Positions 46,210-55,811 of a stretch of DNA of 64,000 bases are shown in pieces (position 1 is the first letter of the stretch; the number at the start of each line of letters is the position of its first letter). The stretch is from contig CAXXUZ010000003.1 of assembly GCA_963667605.2 (NCBI GenBank), forward strand, positions 558,001 through 622,000, given 5' to 3'. Source of the stretch: JADLGL01 sp963667605. Lineage in GTDB: Bacteria > Pseudomonadota > Alphaproteobacteria > Rhizobiales > Kaistiaceae. The notes under the pieces were generated by a model. The model was not told the origin of the DNA and searched no databases. It was given only the letters and a program-made list of their open reading frames with translations. The translations under genes and the position numbers were made by a program.

Positions 46210-47085
46210 ATGCAGCCGGTTTTCCGTTTTGCCCCCAGCCCTAATGGCCCGCTTCATCTCGGCCATGCTTTTTCTGCGCTTCTCAATGCCGATCTAGCCA
46301 AGGGCGCCAACGGGCGGCTGCTTGTGCGGATCGACGACATCGATCGCGAACGCTGCCGCCCTGAATTCGAGGCTGCAATTGTTGAGGATTGCGAATGGCT
46401 AGGCCTCAATTTCGAACGACCTGTCCGCCGCCAGACGGATCATCTCCACGAGTACGGCAATGCGCTCGATCGGCTTCGCGAATTGGGCCTTGCTTATCCG
46501 GCCTTCATGAGCCGGGCCGAAATCGCTCGCGGGGTCGATGCCGATGAGCGGAACGGCCGAAGCTGGCCGCGCGATCCCGACGGGTCGCCAATATATCCCG
46601 GTGACGATCGGTCGCTCGCAGTAGCCGAAGCCAATGCCCGGATCGAGGCCGGCGCTCCTCACGCAATCCGCCTGGATGTCGCTCGCGCGATCGCCTTAGC
46701 TGGCCCGCTGACCTGGCGCGAATTCAGATCCGACACCTTCGATGAAGTCGAGCCGATCCGGGCAGAGCCTGGGCAATGGGGTGATGTCGTGCTGGCGGGG
46801 CGAGACACCACCGCCAGCTACCACCTCGCGGTCGTGATCGACGATACGGCTCAGGACATAAGCCATGTCGTCCGCGGACACGATCTTCAAGCCGCCACCT
46901 CCATCCATCGGCTGCTGCAAACGCTGCTCGGACTAGCCGAGCCAGTCTACCACCATCACCGGCTGATTCTCGACGACGAGGGTCGTAAGCTTGCCAAATC
47001 CGATGACGACGTCGGCATGGCCGCTTTGCGCCAAAACGGTTTCACTTCAGCCGATATCAGGCGAATTGTCGGCCTGCCGGTCTAG
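46210..47085 (+). CDS. gluQ: tRNA glutamyl-Q(34) synthetase GluQRS
   Basis: A truncated glutamyl-tRNA synthetase catalytic domain (291 aa) that attaches glutamate to queuosine-34 of tRNA-Asp. HIGH-type motif is PNGPLHLGHAFSALLNAD, with RIDDIDRERCRPEF and a KMSKS-like RKLAKSDDD. No anticodon-binding domain. The cysteines that bind zinc in the E. coli enzyme are missing (YPAFMSRAEI replaces YPCxCSR), so this is a zinc-free variant. It overlaps the yihY-like gene by 4 bp, tail to tail. Confidence 0.92.
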   Translation: MQPVFRFAPSPNGPLHLGHAFSALLNADLAKGANGRLLVRIDDIDRERCRPEFEAAIVEDCEWLGLNFERPVRRQTDHLHEYGNALDRLRELGLAYPAFMSRAEIARGVDADERNGRSWPRDPDGSPIYPGDDRSLAVAEANARIEAGAPHAIRLDVARAIALAGPLTWREFRSDTFDEVEPIRAEPGQWGDVVLAGRDTTASYHLAVVIDDTAQDISHVVRGHDLQAATSIHRLLQTLLGLAEPVYHHHRLILDDEGRKLAKSDDDVGMAALRQNGFTSADIRRIVGLPV

Positions 47086-48089
47086 CGCGGCCCTTCCGAT
47101 CGATCGTTCTTCGCCAACGGCACCGGTGGTTCCGGGCGCTTCTTCTTCTTTTTGTGTCGGCGGCTGGCGTGGGGGCTGGTCCGAGCGATCGCGGCGTTGA
47201 TCTCGGCTCCGAAAATCAAGATCAGAGACATGATGTAAATATAGAACAGTGCCGTGACGATGCTGGCGAGCCCGGCATAGGTCGAAATATAATTGGCGAA
47301 GCCTTCAAGGTAGGCGGCAAACGCCGTCGTTGCGACCCACCATAGCGCCATGGTCGCCGCGATACCCGGCCAGATCCGAAGATGGCGCCAATTGCCCTGT
47401 CCCGGCAGCCAGAGATGCGCGGCGGTGAGGGCTGCGGCGAGCAATGAGCCGACGATGACATAGCGGAAGATTTGGAAGCTGCCGGTGAAATCGACAAGAT
47501 TCGGGAACCAGCGCTGCAGCAAATTCCAGATCAGCGGACCGAGCACGCCGAGCAGTGCGAGCGCCAACAAGGCGAGTGCGCCGATGATCACGAAACCGGC
47601 GCTTTGCAGCCGGAGGAGCCAAAACGACCGCGACTGCTCCGAACCATAAGCCCGGGTCAGCGCAGCCCGCACCGCTTCGACGCCATTGGATGCCAGATAG
47701 AACATCACGACGATCGAAATCGTCAGCACGCCGACGCCTGGCCCCGACAAGACATTGTACACCTCGTCGGCTATGGCGCCGGCCACGTCCTCCGGCAGCG
47801 TCTCGAACAGAAGTTCGGCGGCCTGATCGGCAAGATCTCCGACCCCGAAGAAGCCAGCGATCGCCGCCACGAAGATCAGGAACGGAAACAGCGCCATCAG
47901 GCCCGACAGGGTCAGATGGCTGGCCATCGCCCAGCCATCATCTTGATAGAGTCTGCCGCCGGCGATGACGAGCACACGCACGGAACGCCGGGTCCCCGGG
48001 ATCCTATATATCCGATGCACGAGCCGCCCCACCGCGGCCTGGAAGAAACCGCGTTTCGGGTGGGTGTCATCGGGATGCTTCGTCGTCAT
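47082..48089 (-). CDS. YihY/BrkB family membrane protein
   Basis: A 335-aa protein with six predicted helices. Family features are WAMASHLTLSGLMALFPFLI near the N-terminus, LLFETLPEDVAGAI, SNGVEAVRAALTRAYG and the C-terminal YAGLASIVTALFYIYIMSLI with FGAEINAAI. It was formerly called RNase BN by mistake; the function is unknown. The C-terminus is a Lys/Arg-rich cytoplasmic tail. Confidence 0.9.
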   Translation of the reverse strand: MTTKHPDDTHPKRGFFQAAVGRLVHRIYRIPGTRRSVRVLVIAGGRLYQDDGWAMASHLTLSGLMALFPFLIFVAAIAGFFGVGDLADQAAELLFETLPEDVAGAIADEVYNVLSGPGVGVLTISIVVMFYLASNGVEAVRAALTRAYGSEQSRSFWLLRLQSAGFVIIGALALLALALLGVLGPLIWNLLQRWFPNLVDFTGSFQIFRYVIVGSLLAAALTAAHLWLPGQGNWRHLRIWPGIAATMALWWVATTAFAAYLEGFANYISTYAGLASIVTALFYIYIMSLILIFGAEINAAIARTSPHASRRHKKKKKRPEPPVPLAKNDRSEGPR

Positions 48090-48407
48090 CTATCCAATTT
48101 CATCAAATCCAGCCTAAGAAACGGACACCATAGCGACGGTCTTCCGACGCGATCGGTGATGCCAATGCAGCCCCGGCTCATCACCCCGCCTCGTAACGTC
48201 TTGGATATTTGCAGTCCCTGGGGCTGGTGCAACTACGAAGCCGGTTAATATGACTTGTGTCTGCCAATCCTGCTGAATGATACGCTGGAGGTCCACTCAA
48301 TCGTCATCCACCTTTCCAGCCTCTGCAAGGCACGCACGCTCGCTCAAAGCGATGGCCAGAGACGCGCCGCCAGCCTATATAGCTGAATCAAGTACAAGGA
48401 GGCGAAC
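48090..48407. other. intergenic, nothing recognised
   Basis: About 320 bp between the divergent yihY-like and HIG1-like genes. It should contain both promoters. No RNA gene or conserved structure was seen. Confidence 0.4.
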
Positions 48408-48608
48408 GTGGGATTCCTAGAGATTCTCAGCTATGTGGCGATCGGCCTCGTCGCCTTTGTGCTGCTCTTCGGCCTCTTCAACATGCTCCGAGGCGGCTCG
48501 CCCAACGTGTCGCAGAAGCTTATGCGAGCGCGAGTGTTACTGCAGTTCATCGCCATTATTGTCGTTATGGCGCTGCTGTATTTTTCGCAACGGTCAGCCG
48601 CCAGCTAA
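48408..48608 (+). CDS. twin-transmembrane HIG1-type small protein
   Basis: A 66-aa protein with two membrane helices (IGLVAFVLLFGLFNML and LLQFIAIIVVMALLYF) joined by a loop with SQKLMRARV, the pattern of HIG1 domain proteins, which in alphaproteobacteria and mitochondria associate with respiratory complexes. GTG start with a good AAGGAGG Shine-Dalgarno sequence (about 48397-48403). Its stop lies 2 bp before the adenosyltransferase ATG, as in many alphaproteobacteria. Confidence 0.85.
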   Translation: MGFLEILSYVAIGLVAFVLLFGLFNMLRGGSPNVSQKLMRARVLLQFIAIIVVMALLYFSQRSAAS

Positions 48609-48610
48609 GC

Positions 48611-49183
48611 ATGATCGCGCTCAACAAGATTTATACCCGCACCGGCGATGACGGCTCCACCGGCCTGATCGGCGGCAAGCGCCGATCCAAGGCCGACTTC
48701 CGTATCCGGGCGATCGGAGCGGTCGATGAGGTCAATGCCGGCATCGGCATTGCGCGGCAGCAAACCCGTGATCACAGTGCCGTCGATCGGATGCTCGGGC
48801 GGCTGCAGAATGATCTGTTTGACCTTGGCGCCGATCTCGCCAGTCTTGACGATGAACGCATCGGCGAGGCGCTGCGCATCTCCGACCAGCAGGTGACAAG
48901 GTTGGAAACCGAGATCGACGGGCTTAACGGTGACCTTGAGCCCCTAACCTCCTTCGTTCTCCCCGGTGGAGCCCCGGCGGCCGCGGCGCTGCATTTCGCT
49001 CGCACCCTCGCCCGCCGAGCCGAGCGAAGTTTGGTTGAGCTCGCCGAAGCACCAGGAGAAACGATCAGCGGCCCCAGCCTCCGCTATCTCAATCGGCTTT
49101 CCGATCTCCTTTTTGTCATGGCCCGTTGGGCAAATCTTCGCAGCGGCGGCGACATCCTTTGGGTTCCCGGGAAACATCGCTAG
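48611..49183 (+). CDS. PduO-type ATP:cob(I)alamin adenosyltransferase
   Basis: A 190-aa trimeric enzyme that adenosylates cob(I)alamin to make coenzyme B12. Motifs are IYTRTGDDGSTGLIGGKRRS (ATP-binding N-terminus), IGAVDEVNAGIG, TSFVLPGGAPAAAALHFAR and the C-terminal YLNRLSDLLFVMARWAN. All are well preserved. It is coupled to the HIG1-like gene upstream. Confidence 0.93.
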   Translation: MIALNKIYTRTGDDGSTGLIGGKRRSKADFRIRAIGAVDEVNAGIGIARQQTRDHSAVDRMLGRLQNDLFDLGADLASLDDERIGEALRISDQQVTRLETEIDGLNGDLEPLTSFVLPGGAPAAAALHFARTLARRAERSLVELAEAPGETISGPSLRYLNRLSDLLFVMARWANLRSGGDILWVPGKHR

Positions 49184-49402
49184 GCGCCATCCTCGTTCGT
49201 CCGATCTGCGCGGATAAGGAATGCGATCGCCGCAACCGTAGCGGTGCTTGTCTTCTTGATGCGACTGCCTGGAGCGGCGTTGCTGACCTTAATCTTCCCG
49301 AATGGAAACGCTTCCGGACAGGGACAGGCAGGCCAAACCCTTGACAACAAACATTGCTACGGCGATGACGCTCAGTAGCATTCATTGGACCACTTCCCCA
49401 AA

Positions 49403-50284
49403 ATGGGTCGTTCGATCGCCAAAATAGGCGTCGTGGGCGCCGGGCGGATGGGCTCGGGGATAGCCTATGTCTGCGCCCTGGCCGGCTATGAGGTCGTCCT
49501 CAATGATGTCTCCGAAGCCGAGATCGAACAGGGCATCGAGACGATCAAAACCAACATGGCGAGGCAAACTGCGTCCGGCAGGATCTCGGACGAGGAGCGC
49601 AACACAGCCCTGGCATTGATCAAACCGGCGGCAAAGCTCGGGGCCCTGTCCGACGCCGACTTGGTTTTGGAATCGGTGACTGAGGACGAGACAATCAAAC
49701 GCAAGGTCTTTGCCGAGCTTTGCCCCTTGCTCAAGCATGAGACGATCATCGCCACCAACAGCTCGACCTTGTCGATCACTCGCCTTGCCGCCGGCACCGA
49801 TCGCCCGGATCGTTTCCTTGGTCTCCATTTTATGAACCCGGTTCCGGTGATGGAGTTGGTGGAAATCATCCGTGGCATCGCCACCGGAGACGACACCTTC
49901 GACACCGCCAGAACCTTTGTCGCCGAACTCGGCAAGACTTCAACCGAGACAGAGGATTTCCCCGCCTTCATCGTCAATCGTATTGTGATGCCGATGATCA
50001 ATGAGGGCATCTATGCCCTGCATGAGGGCGTCGGTTCCGTCGAGGCGATCGATATGGCGATGCGCTTGGGTGCGCATCATCCAATGGGGCCGCTTCAGCT
50101 AGCCGATTTTATTGGCCTTGATACCTGCCTGTCGATCATCCAGGCGCTCCATGACGGCCTTGCCGACAGCAAATACCGGCCCTGTCCTTTGCTGGTGAAA
50201 TATGTTGAGGCGGGCTGGCTCGGCCGCAAGACCGGCCGCGGCTTCTACGATTATAGCGGCCAAACTCCGGTGCCGACTCGATAG
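49403..50284 (+). CDS. 3-hydroxybutyryl-CoA dehydrogenase
   Basis: Oxidises (S)-3-hydroxyacyl-CoA with NAD(P). Rossmann motif is IGVVGAGRMGSGIA. The substrate domain contains NSSTLSITRLA, catalytic His-Glu region FLGLHFMNPVPVMELVEII, NRIVMPMINEGIYAL and HHPMGPLQLADFIGLD, and ends at GRKTGRGFYDY. The chosen ATG 49403 gives 293 aa; TTG 49385 would add six residues. The family is often called Hbd or PaaH. A degenerate GGDEF fragment follows directly. Confidence 0.92.
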   Translation: MGRSIAKIGVVGAGRMGSGIAYVCALAGYEVVLNDVSEAEIEQGIETIKTNMARQTASGRISDEERNTALALIKPAAKLGALSDADLVLESVTEDETIKRKVFAELCPLLKHETIIATNSSTLSITRLAAGTDRPDRFLGLHFMNPVPVMELVEIIRGIATGDDTFDTARTFVAELGKTSTETEDFPAFIVNRIVMPMINEGIYALHEGVGSVEAIDMAMRLGAHHPMGPLQLADFIGLDTCLSIIQALHDGLADSKYRPCPLLVKYVEAGWLGRKTGRGFYDYSGQTPVPTR

Positions 50285-50860
50285 GGCGAAACGCCGCACC
50301 GAGCGTCAAGTCAACGAGGAAAAGGCGGCAGGGCAGATCGATTGGCTAACCGGCCTGCTCAGTCGTCGCGCCGTTATCGAGGCGGCCCAAAGCGTCATTG
50401 CGCGGTTTGTTGCCGCAGGCGGTCCGGTCTCGGCGATCCTGATCGATCTCGATGGTTTCGAGAACATCAACGACACCTTCGGCCATGCCTTGGGCGATTC
50501 CGTGCTCCGCCGCTTCGGCGGCGTCGCCAGTCGGTCGCTCCGCCGCCACGATATCATCGGTCGTTTGGGCGGCGAGGAGTTCGCGATCATACTGCCAGGG
50601 ACTGGACCAGAGGTCGGCCAGGCGCTCGCCGAGCGCATCCGGATTGCGGTTCTATGAGGAGTGCAAATGGGTTGACGGCAAACCGACGAATGCGACCTTG
50701 AGTGCCGGTGTGGCGCTAGCGCGGCCAGGATTCACAATTGACGATCTTTTGGCCGCGGCCGACCAGGCCCTATACGCTGCCAAGGCGAGTGGACGTAACC
50801 GCGTGCAGCACTTTCAAGATCGGACTGATGATGATGGGCCTATTGCCCATCCGCTTTTCC
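50285..50860 (+). pseudogene. diguanylate cyclase (GGDEF) remnant
   Basis: The GGDEF domain is recognisable: DWLTGLLSRRAV, ILIDLDGFENINDTFGHALG, RRHDIIGRLGGEEFAIILPG. After ERIRIAVL at about 50657 the frame stops. The missing half continues in another frame (NATLSAGVALARPG then DDLLAAADQALYAAKASGRN). The N-terminal sensory region is absent, because the frame begins inside the end of the dehydrogenase gene. It is therefore truncated and frameshifted, although the GGEEF active-site loop itself is intact. Confidence 0.8.
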
Positions 50861-51513
50861 TAGCGCCGCGGCTCGGCCAGCGCCGCACCGATCAACGCCA
50901 CCGCATCGGGGCCGGCCCAATCGGCCGGGCCTTCGATGATACCGAGGATGCACCCGATCTCATCAAGCAGAATGGTGGTCGGTAGACCGCCCCTGGCGCC
51001 AATACCCCTCAAATCAGCAAGTATCCACGCCGACGGATCGACATAGAGGTCGAGTTCGTCGATCTCAAAATCGGCAAAGAAGTCCTGCGGTCCTTGCGGT
51101 GTATTGTTGGTATCGACCGACACCGCCAAGATCTTGAACGACTCACCTCCCAGAAACGCCTCCAACTGGTTGAGCGCTGGCATCTCTTCCCGGCATGGCG
51201 CACACCACGTTGCCCACAGATTGAGGAGAACGACGCGGCCGACAAAACTCGCGATCGACAATTCGTCGCCATTCGGTGTTTGAAAGCTGAGTTCGGCAAG
51301 GGATGTCGAGTCGGACGCGGGCCTGAAGCCCGCCAATTGCCCGATTGCGAATTGGTCCAGCGACGCCGCCCGCGTTGACGCATCGCGGCAGGCAGCGTCG
51401 GCCGTATTGCGCTCCGCATCAAGGCTCACGTATATCGCCAGCGTACCAATCGCGACCACCGCCAGCGCGGCAAGGCGGACGAGGTTCCGCCGGTTCGAGC
51501 TCTGCTCAGCCAA
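50860..51513 (-). CDS. TlpA/ResA-like periplasmic thiol-disulfide oxidoreductase
   Basis: A 217-aa protein. The N-terminal membrane anchor is LVRLAALAVVAIGTLAIYV; a thioredoxin fold follows with LLNLWATWCAPCREEMPALN (CxxC) and the cis-Pro loop GLPTTILLDEIG. It keeps thiols reduced in the periplasm, often for cytochrome c or copper-centre maturation. It is divergent from argH with 29 bp between, a standard alphaproteobacterial arrangement. Confidence 0.9.
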   Translation of the reverse strand: MAEQSSNRRNLVRLAALAVVAIGTLAIYVSLDAERNTADAACRDASTRAASLDQFAIGQLAGFRPASDSTSLAELSFQTPNGDELSIASFVGRVVLLNLWATWCAPCREEMPALNQLEAFLGGESFKILAVSVDTNNTPQGPQDFFADFEIDELDLYVDPSAWILADLRGIGARGGLPTTILLDEIGCILGIIEGPADWAGPDAVALIGAALAEPRR

Positions 51514-51542
51514 TTCGAGCGGTCCCTTCGGAGATCTTGTTC

Positions 51543-52925
51543 ATGAGCAACACCATGTGGGGCGGTCGTTTCGCCGGAGCCCCCGGGGCAAAAATGGAAG
51601 AGATCAACGCCTCGATCGATTTCGACAAGAAACTCTTCCGCCAAGACATCATCGGCAGCCAGGCCCACGCTAGAATGCTAGCCGCCACCGGCATTGTCGG
51701 CGCCGACAATGCCGAAAAGATCATCTCAGGTCTAGACCAGATCCTGGGCGAAATCGAAGCAGGGAACTTCAACTTTTCGCGCGCGTTGGAAGACATCCAT
51801 CTAAATATCGAACACCGGCTCAAGGAGCTGATCGGTCCGGTTGCCGGACGTCTCCACACCGCCCGGTCGCGCAATGACCAGGTCGCAACCGATCTCAAGC
51901 TTTGGGTCCGCGACGCGATCGACCAGATCGACGGGGAGATCACCACCTTGCAGCGGGCCCTTGCGGAGCGGGCGCTGGAAAACGCTGCCATCGTGATGCC
52001 CGGCTTTACTCATCTGCAAGGCGCCCAACCGGTGACCTTCGGCCATCATCTGCTCGCCTATGTGGAGATGTTGGCCAGGGATCGCGGCCGCTTCTCCGAT
52101 GCCAGGCGGCGGCTCAATGAATCGCCACTCGGAGCCGCAGCGCTCGCCGGCACATCGTTCCCGATTGATCGCAAGGCGACCGCTGATTCGCTCGGCTTTG
52201 ATCGGCCGGCGGCGAACTCGCTCGACGCCGTTTCCGACCGCGATTTCGTCGTTGAATCGCTGGCGGCCGCGAGCCTTTGCGCGATCCATTTGTCGCGCTT
52301 CGGCGAGGAGATCGTGATCTGGTCAACGTCCGAATTCGGCTTCATCCGGCTGTCGGATGAGTTCACCACGGGCTCTTCGATCATGCCTCAGAAACGGAAC
52401 CCCGACGCAGCCGAGCTGGTTCGCGCCAAGAGCGGCCGGATTATTGGCGCGCTCAACGCGATCATGATCGTGCTGAAGGGGCTGCCGCTCGCCTATCAAA
52501 AGGATATGCAGGAGGACAAGGAGCCGACATTCGCCGCATTTAAAACCTTGTCGCTTTGCCTCGGCGTCATGGCTGGCATTGTTCACGACATGGTTCCGAA
52601 CCCCGACGCGATGCGCACCGCCGCCAGCGCCGGCTTCTCGACCGCTACCGATCTCGCCGATTGGCTGGTCAGGGAGCTCGACATTCCGTTCCGCGACGCC
52701 CATCAAATCACCGGCCGGATCGTCGTCGAGGCCGAGACCCACGGCGCCTCCCTGGAGACCTTGCCTCTGGAAACGATGCAGGCGATCGAGCCGGCGATAA
52801 CCGCGTCTCTGCTCGACGTTTTGGGAGTTGACCAGTCAGTCGCAAGCCGGACCAGCTTCGGCGGAACCGCACCAGAAAATGTCCGCCGTCAGGCCGAGTC
52901 CTGGCTGCAGCGGCTCGGCTCGTGA
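51543..52925 (+). CDS. argH: argininosuccinate lyase ArgH
   Basis: Last step of arginine synthesis, cleaving argininosuccinate to arginine and fumarate. Motifs are MWGGRFAGAPGAKMEEINAS, HTARSRNDQVATDLKLWVRD, TQ-type loop region MPGFTHLQGAQPVTFGHHL, and the signature GSSIMPQKRNPDAAEL with catalytic Ser. 460 aa. Start ATG 51543 (MSNTMWGG) with GGAG upstream; the frame is open further up but antisense to tlpA. Confidence 0.95.
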   Translation: MSNTMWGGRFAGAPGAKMEEINASIDFDKKLFRQDIIGSQAHARMLAATGIVGADNAEKIISGLDQILGEIEAGNFNFSRALEDIHLNIEHRLKELIGPVAGRLHTARSRNDQVATDLKLWVRDAIDQIDGEITTLQRALAERALENAAIVMPGFTHLQGAQPVTFGHHLLAYVEMLARDRGRFSDARRRLNESPLGAAALAGTSFPIDRKATADSLGFDRPAANSLDAVSDRDFVVESLAAASLCAIHLSRFGEEIVIWSTSEFGFIRLSDEFTTGSSIMPQKRNPDAAELVRAKSGRIIGALNAIMIVLKGLPLAYQKDMQEDKEPTFAAFKTLSLCLGVMAGIVHDMVPNPDAMRTAASAGFSTATDLADWLVRELDIPFRDAHQITGRIVVEAETHGASLETLPLETMQAIEPAITASLLDVLGVDQSVASRTSFGGTAPENVRRQAESWLQRLGS

Positions 52926-52975
52926 TTTGTGTCACACATGCGTTAAGATAGAGCACCCTCCGCCGCACCGGGATC

Positions 52976-53125
52976 ATGATCATGACCCGCACCAATCCCA
53001 CCCTTGCCCGTATCGGCTTCGTCGCCGTTGTTGCCGCGTGCGTTGTTTTGTCGGCCTGCGGCCGGCGTGGGCCGCCGGAAGCACCGGTCGCTACCCCGGC
53101 GGAAATCGCCGAGCCGGCTCCGTAA
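52976..53125 (+). CDS. lptM: LptM (YifL-like) small lipoprotein
   Basis: A 49-aa protein. Lipoprotein signal ending VVAACVVLSAC, followed directly by the hallmark GRRGPPEAP. LptM stabilises disulfide maturation of the LPS translocon protein LptD. The position right after argH is the classical one. Start ATG 52976; ATG 52982 also fits. Too short for most ORF callers. Confidence 0.88.
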   Translation: MIMTRTNPTLARIGFVAVVAACVVLSACGRRGPPEAPVATPAEIAEPAP

Positions 53126-53285
53126 CCGCCAGCTGTGCGCCGTCGGGGTTGCCAGCGCGGACACGCGCTGTTGATCAATTGTTGCGCGTCCCGGCCGCTG
53201 GCCGCCTCGTGGCGGACTGAAAGGCTTGCTAGGGTCCTCTCGCCAAGCATGGCTCACCTCGGGAGCCCAGGACAAGAATCGCGAG
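53126..53285. other. short gap where lysA is usually found
   Basis: 160 bp between lptM and the DUF4175 gene. In many alphaproteobacteria this slot holds lysA (diaminopimelate decarboxylase). No lysA remnant is recognisable. Confidence 0.5.
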
Positions 53286-55796
53286 ATGAACTCAATTTCG
53301 GAACCGTCCAGTCCGAAACAGGAATTGGCGATCCGTCGCCAGATCGCCCGCGCGATCCGGCGCGCTCGCTTGGCGCTGCTATGGGAAGAGCTGTGGCCTC
53401 GGCTAATGCCGTCGCTCCTCGTCGCCGGCCTATTCCTGCTTGTCTCCTGGTTGGGACTATGGAGCGGCTTGGCTGACTGGCTTCGCTTCACCTTGCTCGG
53501 CGTGTTTGCGCTCGCCGCCTCCGCGTCACTGTTACCGTTGCTGTGGCTGCGCACGGCGGACACCACCGCCGCCTTCACCAGAGTCGAACGCGTCAGCGGC
53601 TGGTCGCATCGGCCCGCCACCGCCATTCTCGACCATCTCGCCGCGGAGCAAGCCGATGCCCAAACCGCGGCAATTTGGCAGGCCCATCGAGCCCGGCTTT
53701 TGACCAATTTTGGTAGCCTTCGAGCGGGCTTGCCGTCGCCCGGCGTGGCACGGCGCGACCCCTATGGCCTGAGGTTCCTAGTGCTACTGTTGCTGGTCGT
53801 CGCCTTCATCGCCACCGGTGGCAACGCCGCCGGCCGCGTTGCTGACGCGTTTCGCGGCGCCGTCGCCGGTGTCTCCGACGTCGCGGCGATACGGATCGAC
53901 GCCTGGACGGCTCCGCCTGACTACACCGGCCGGCCATCGATCTTCCTTACCGGTGAATTCGCCTTGTTCGACGATGGACCGATATCGGTCCCCGAGAACA
54001 CGGAAATCTTCGTTCGACTGGCTGGCGCTGGCGCCGACGAGCTGCGGGTAATCCGCTCCTCCACCTACGGCGACGCCGGGCCGCTTGTCGAACAGCAGCG
54101 TCTCGACCAGGGGCCACGAGACTTCCGTGTGACCTTGCGAGAAGACGTTCGCATAGCCATCGATGGAGCTGGCGGCGAGCGCATTGCCTGGTCGTTCTCA
54201 GTCGTCGCCGACAATCCACCTTCCGTGGTCTTCAGCGACGGACCGGCTGAGGCCAATGCCGGCGGACTTCAGATCGACTACATCCTCAAAGACGATTACG
54301 GCGTTACCGCTGCTTGGGCCGAAATCGCTCTCGCCACACCCGATGACATGGCAAGGCCGCTGGTCGGCGCGCCTGAGTTCCGCCTGACGGTGCCACGAAC
54401 CGAAGCGCCGGCAGCCGATGCCGTTACAATACATGATCTCGGCCAGCATCCCTGGGCCGGCCTCGACGCCGATTTCACTTTGATCGCCGAAGATGCGGCC
54501 GGGCAGCGGGGAACCAGCGCCGCCCGGAGCGCTACAATGCCGAGCCGTAGCTTCCTCAACCCGATCGCCCAGGCATTGATCGAGCAAAGGCAGATTCTCG
54601 CACTCGATGCCGGTCAAGCCGGCGAGGTCGCTGCCGCGATCGACCGGCTCGCCATCGCGCCGGAAACCTCACCCTCCGATTTCGGTACATTCTTGGTCCT
54701 GCGCTCGGCGTTTCATCGGCTTGCCCTCGCCGATGGCGACGACCAGCTGCGTGCCGTCATCGACTATCTTTGGGACATCGCGATCTCAATCGAAGGCAAT
54801 CCGCTGGCTGATGCGGCCACCGCTCTCCAAGCGGCCACCGACGCACTCCGCGAAGCGATCCAGCGCAATGCCGACGAAAACGAAATAGCGGCGCTAACAG
54901 AGCGATTGCGTCAGGCGATCCAGGACTACATGCAAACGCTCGCCAACACCGCGCAGCAGCCGACCGAGGCAGCACGCGATGGCGAGACGAGAGTTCTGAC
55001 GCCGGACCAATTGCAGGACATGCTCGACCGATTGCAGGCTCTGGCCGAGGCTGGCGACCTGGCCGCGGCTGAACAGCTTCTCAACCAGTTGCAGCAGACG
55101 ATGCAGAACCTTGAAGTGGGGGCCCTTGATGGGCTCGAACGAGATGCCCAACTCGCCGCCGAAGCGCTCGACGAGCTTAGCGCGTTGACGCGACAGCAGC
55201 AGCAATTGATGGACCGGACATTTGGTCTGCAACAGCAGCAGAACGCGCCGTTTCCCTTCCCGCAGAATAACGAGGAGGCCGGTCGCCTGGGCGAGCAGCT
55301 ACAGCAGCAACGCGCCGCTCAAGAGGCGGAGGCGGCGGAGCTTGAACAACGGCAGCGGCAATTGCAGGCTGAGCTGCAGCGGCTGATGGAAGAGTTCGCC
55401 GCCAACGGACTAGACCCGGGCGAATTGCCGGACGCCGACCACAATATGGCGGAGGCCGCCAATCGGCTGGATGAGGCGCGGCCGGGATTGGCGGTCGACA
55501 GACAGGCAGAGGCCATTGCGCAGATGCGCGGCGTCGCCGAGGCGCTCGCCGAACGATTGGGCGAAGCGCAGCAGCTAAACGGGCCGCAATTGAACGAGCT
55601 TGGCGGCGGCCAGGACCCCCTCGGCCGACCACGCCATATCGATGGCCAGCTGGTCGGCGACGCCGTCGAAGTCCCCGATGAGATCGACCGGCAGCTTGCA
55701 CGCGAGATCGTGGATATGATCCGGCAACGGCTCGGCGATCCCGATCGACCGCTGGATGAGCGCAACTATCTGGAGCGCCTGCTCGACCTTCGCTAA
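53286..55796 (+). CDS. DUF4175 / TIGR02302 family inner-membrane protein
   Basis: An 836-aa protein. Two N-terminal helices (LLVAGLFLLVSWLGLWSGL and FTLLGVFALAASASLLPLLW) and a third (FLVLLLLVVAFIATGGNAAG) precede a large periplasmic part. A beta-rich segment (TAPPDYTGRPSIFL) leads to a long Gln/Ala-rich coiled coil (LQQQQNAPFPFPQNNEEAG; EQRQRQLQAELQRLMEEF). The C-terminus has the conserved DPLGRPRHIDGQLVGDAVEV and PLDERNYLERLLDL. This alphaproteobacterial envelope family has unknown function. Start MNSISEPS chosen. Confidence 0.92.
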   Translation: MNSISEPSSPKQELAIRRQIARAIRRARLALLWEELWPRLMPSLLVAGLFLLVSWLGLWSGLADWLRFTLLGVFALAASASLLPLLWLRTADTTAAFTRVERVSGWSHRPATAILDHLAAEQADAQTAAIWQAHRARLLTNFGSLRAGLPSPGVARRDPYGLRFLVLLLLVVAFIATGGNAAGRVADAFRGAVAGVSDVAAIRIDAWTAPPDYTGRPSIFLTGEFALFDDGPISVPENTEIFVRLAGAGADELRVIRSSTYGDAGPLVEQQRLDQGPRDFRVTLREDVRIAIDGAGGERIAWSFSVVADNPPSVVFSDGPAEANAGGLQIDYILKDDYGVTAAWAEIALATPDDMARPLVGAPEFRLTVPRTEAPAADAVTIHDLGQHPWAGLDADFTLIAEDAAGQRGTSAARSATMPSRSFLNPIAQALIEQRQILALDAGQAGEVAAAIDRLAIAPETSPSDFGTFLVLRSAFHRLALADGDDQLRAVIDYLWDIAISIEGNPLADAATALQAATDALREAIQRNADENEIAALTERLRQAIQDYMQTLANTAQQPTEAARDGETRVLTPDQLQDMLDRLQALAEAGDLAAAEQLLNQLQQTMQNLEVGALDGLERDAQLAAEALDELSALTRQQQQLMDRTFGLQQQQNAPFPFPQNNEEAGRLGEQLQQQRAAQEAEAAELEQRQRQLQAELQRLMEEFAANGLDPGELPDADHNMAEAANRLDEARPGLAVDRQAEAIAQMRGVAEALAERLGEAQQLNGPQLNELGGGQDPLGRPRHIDGQLVGDAVEVPDEIDRQLAREIVDMIRQRLGDPDRPLDERNYLERLLDLR

Positions 55797-55811
55797 GCGG
55801 CGACCGACTCT

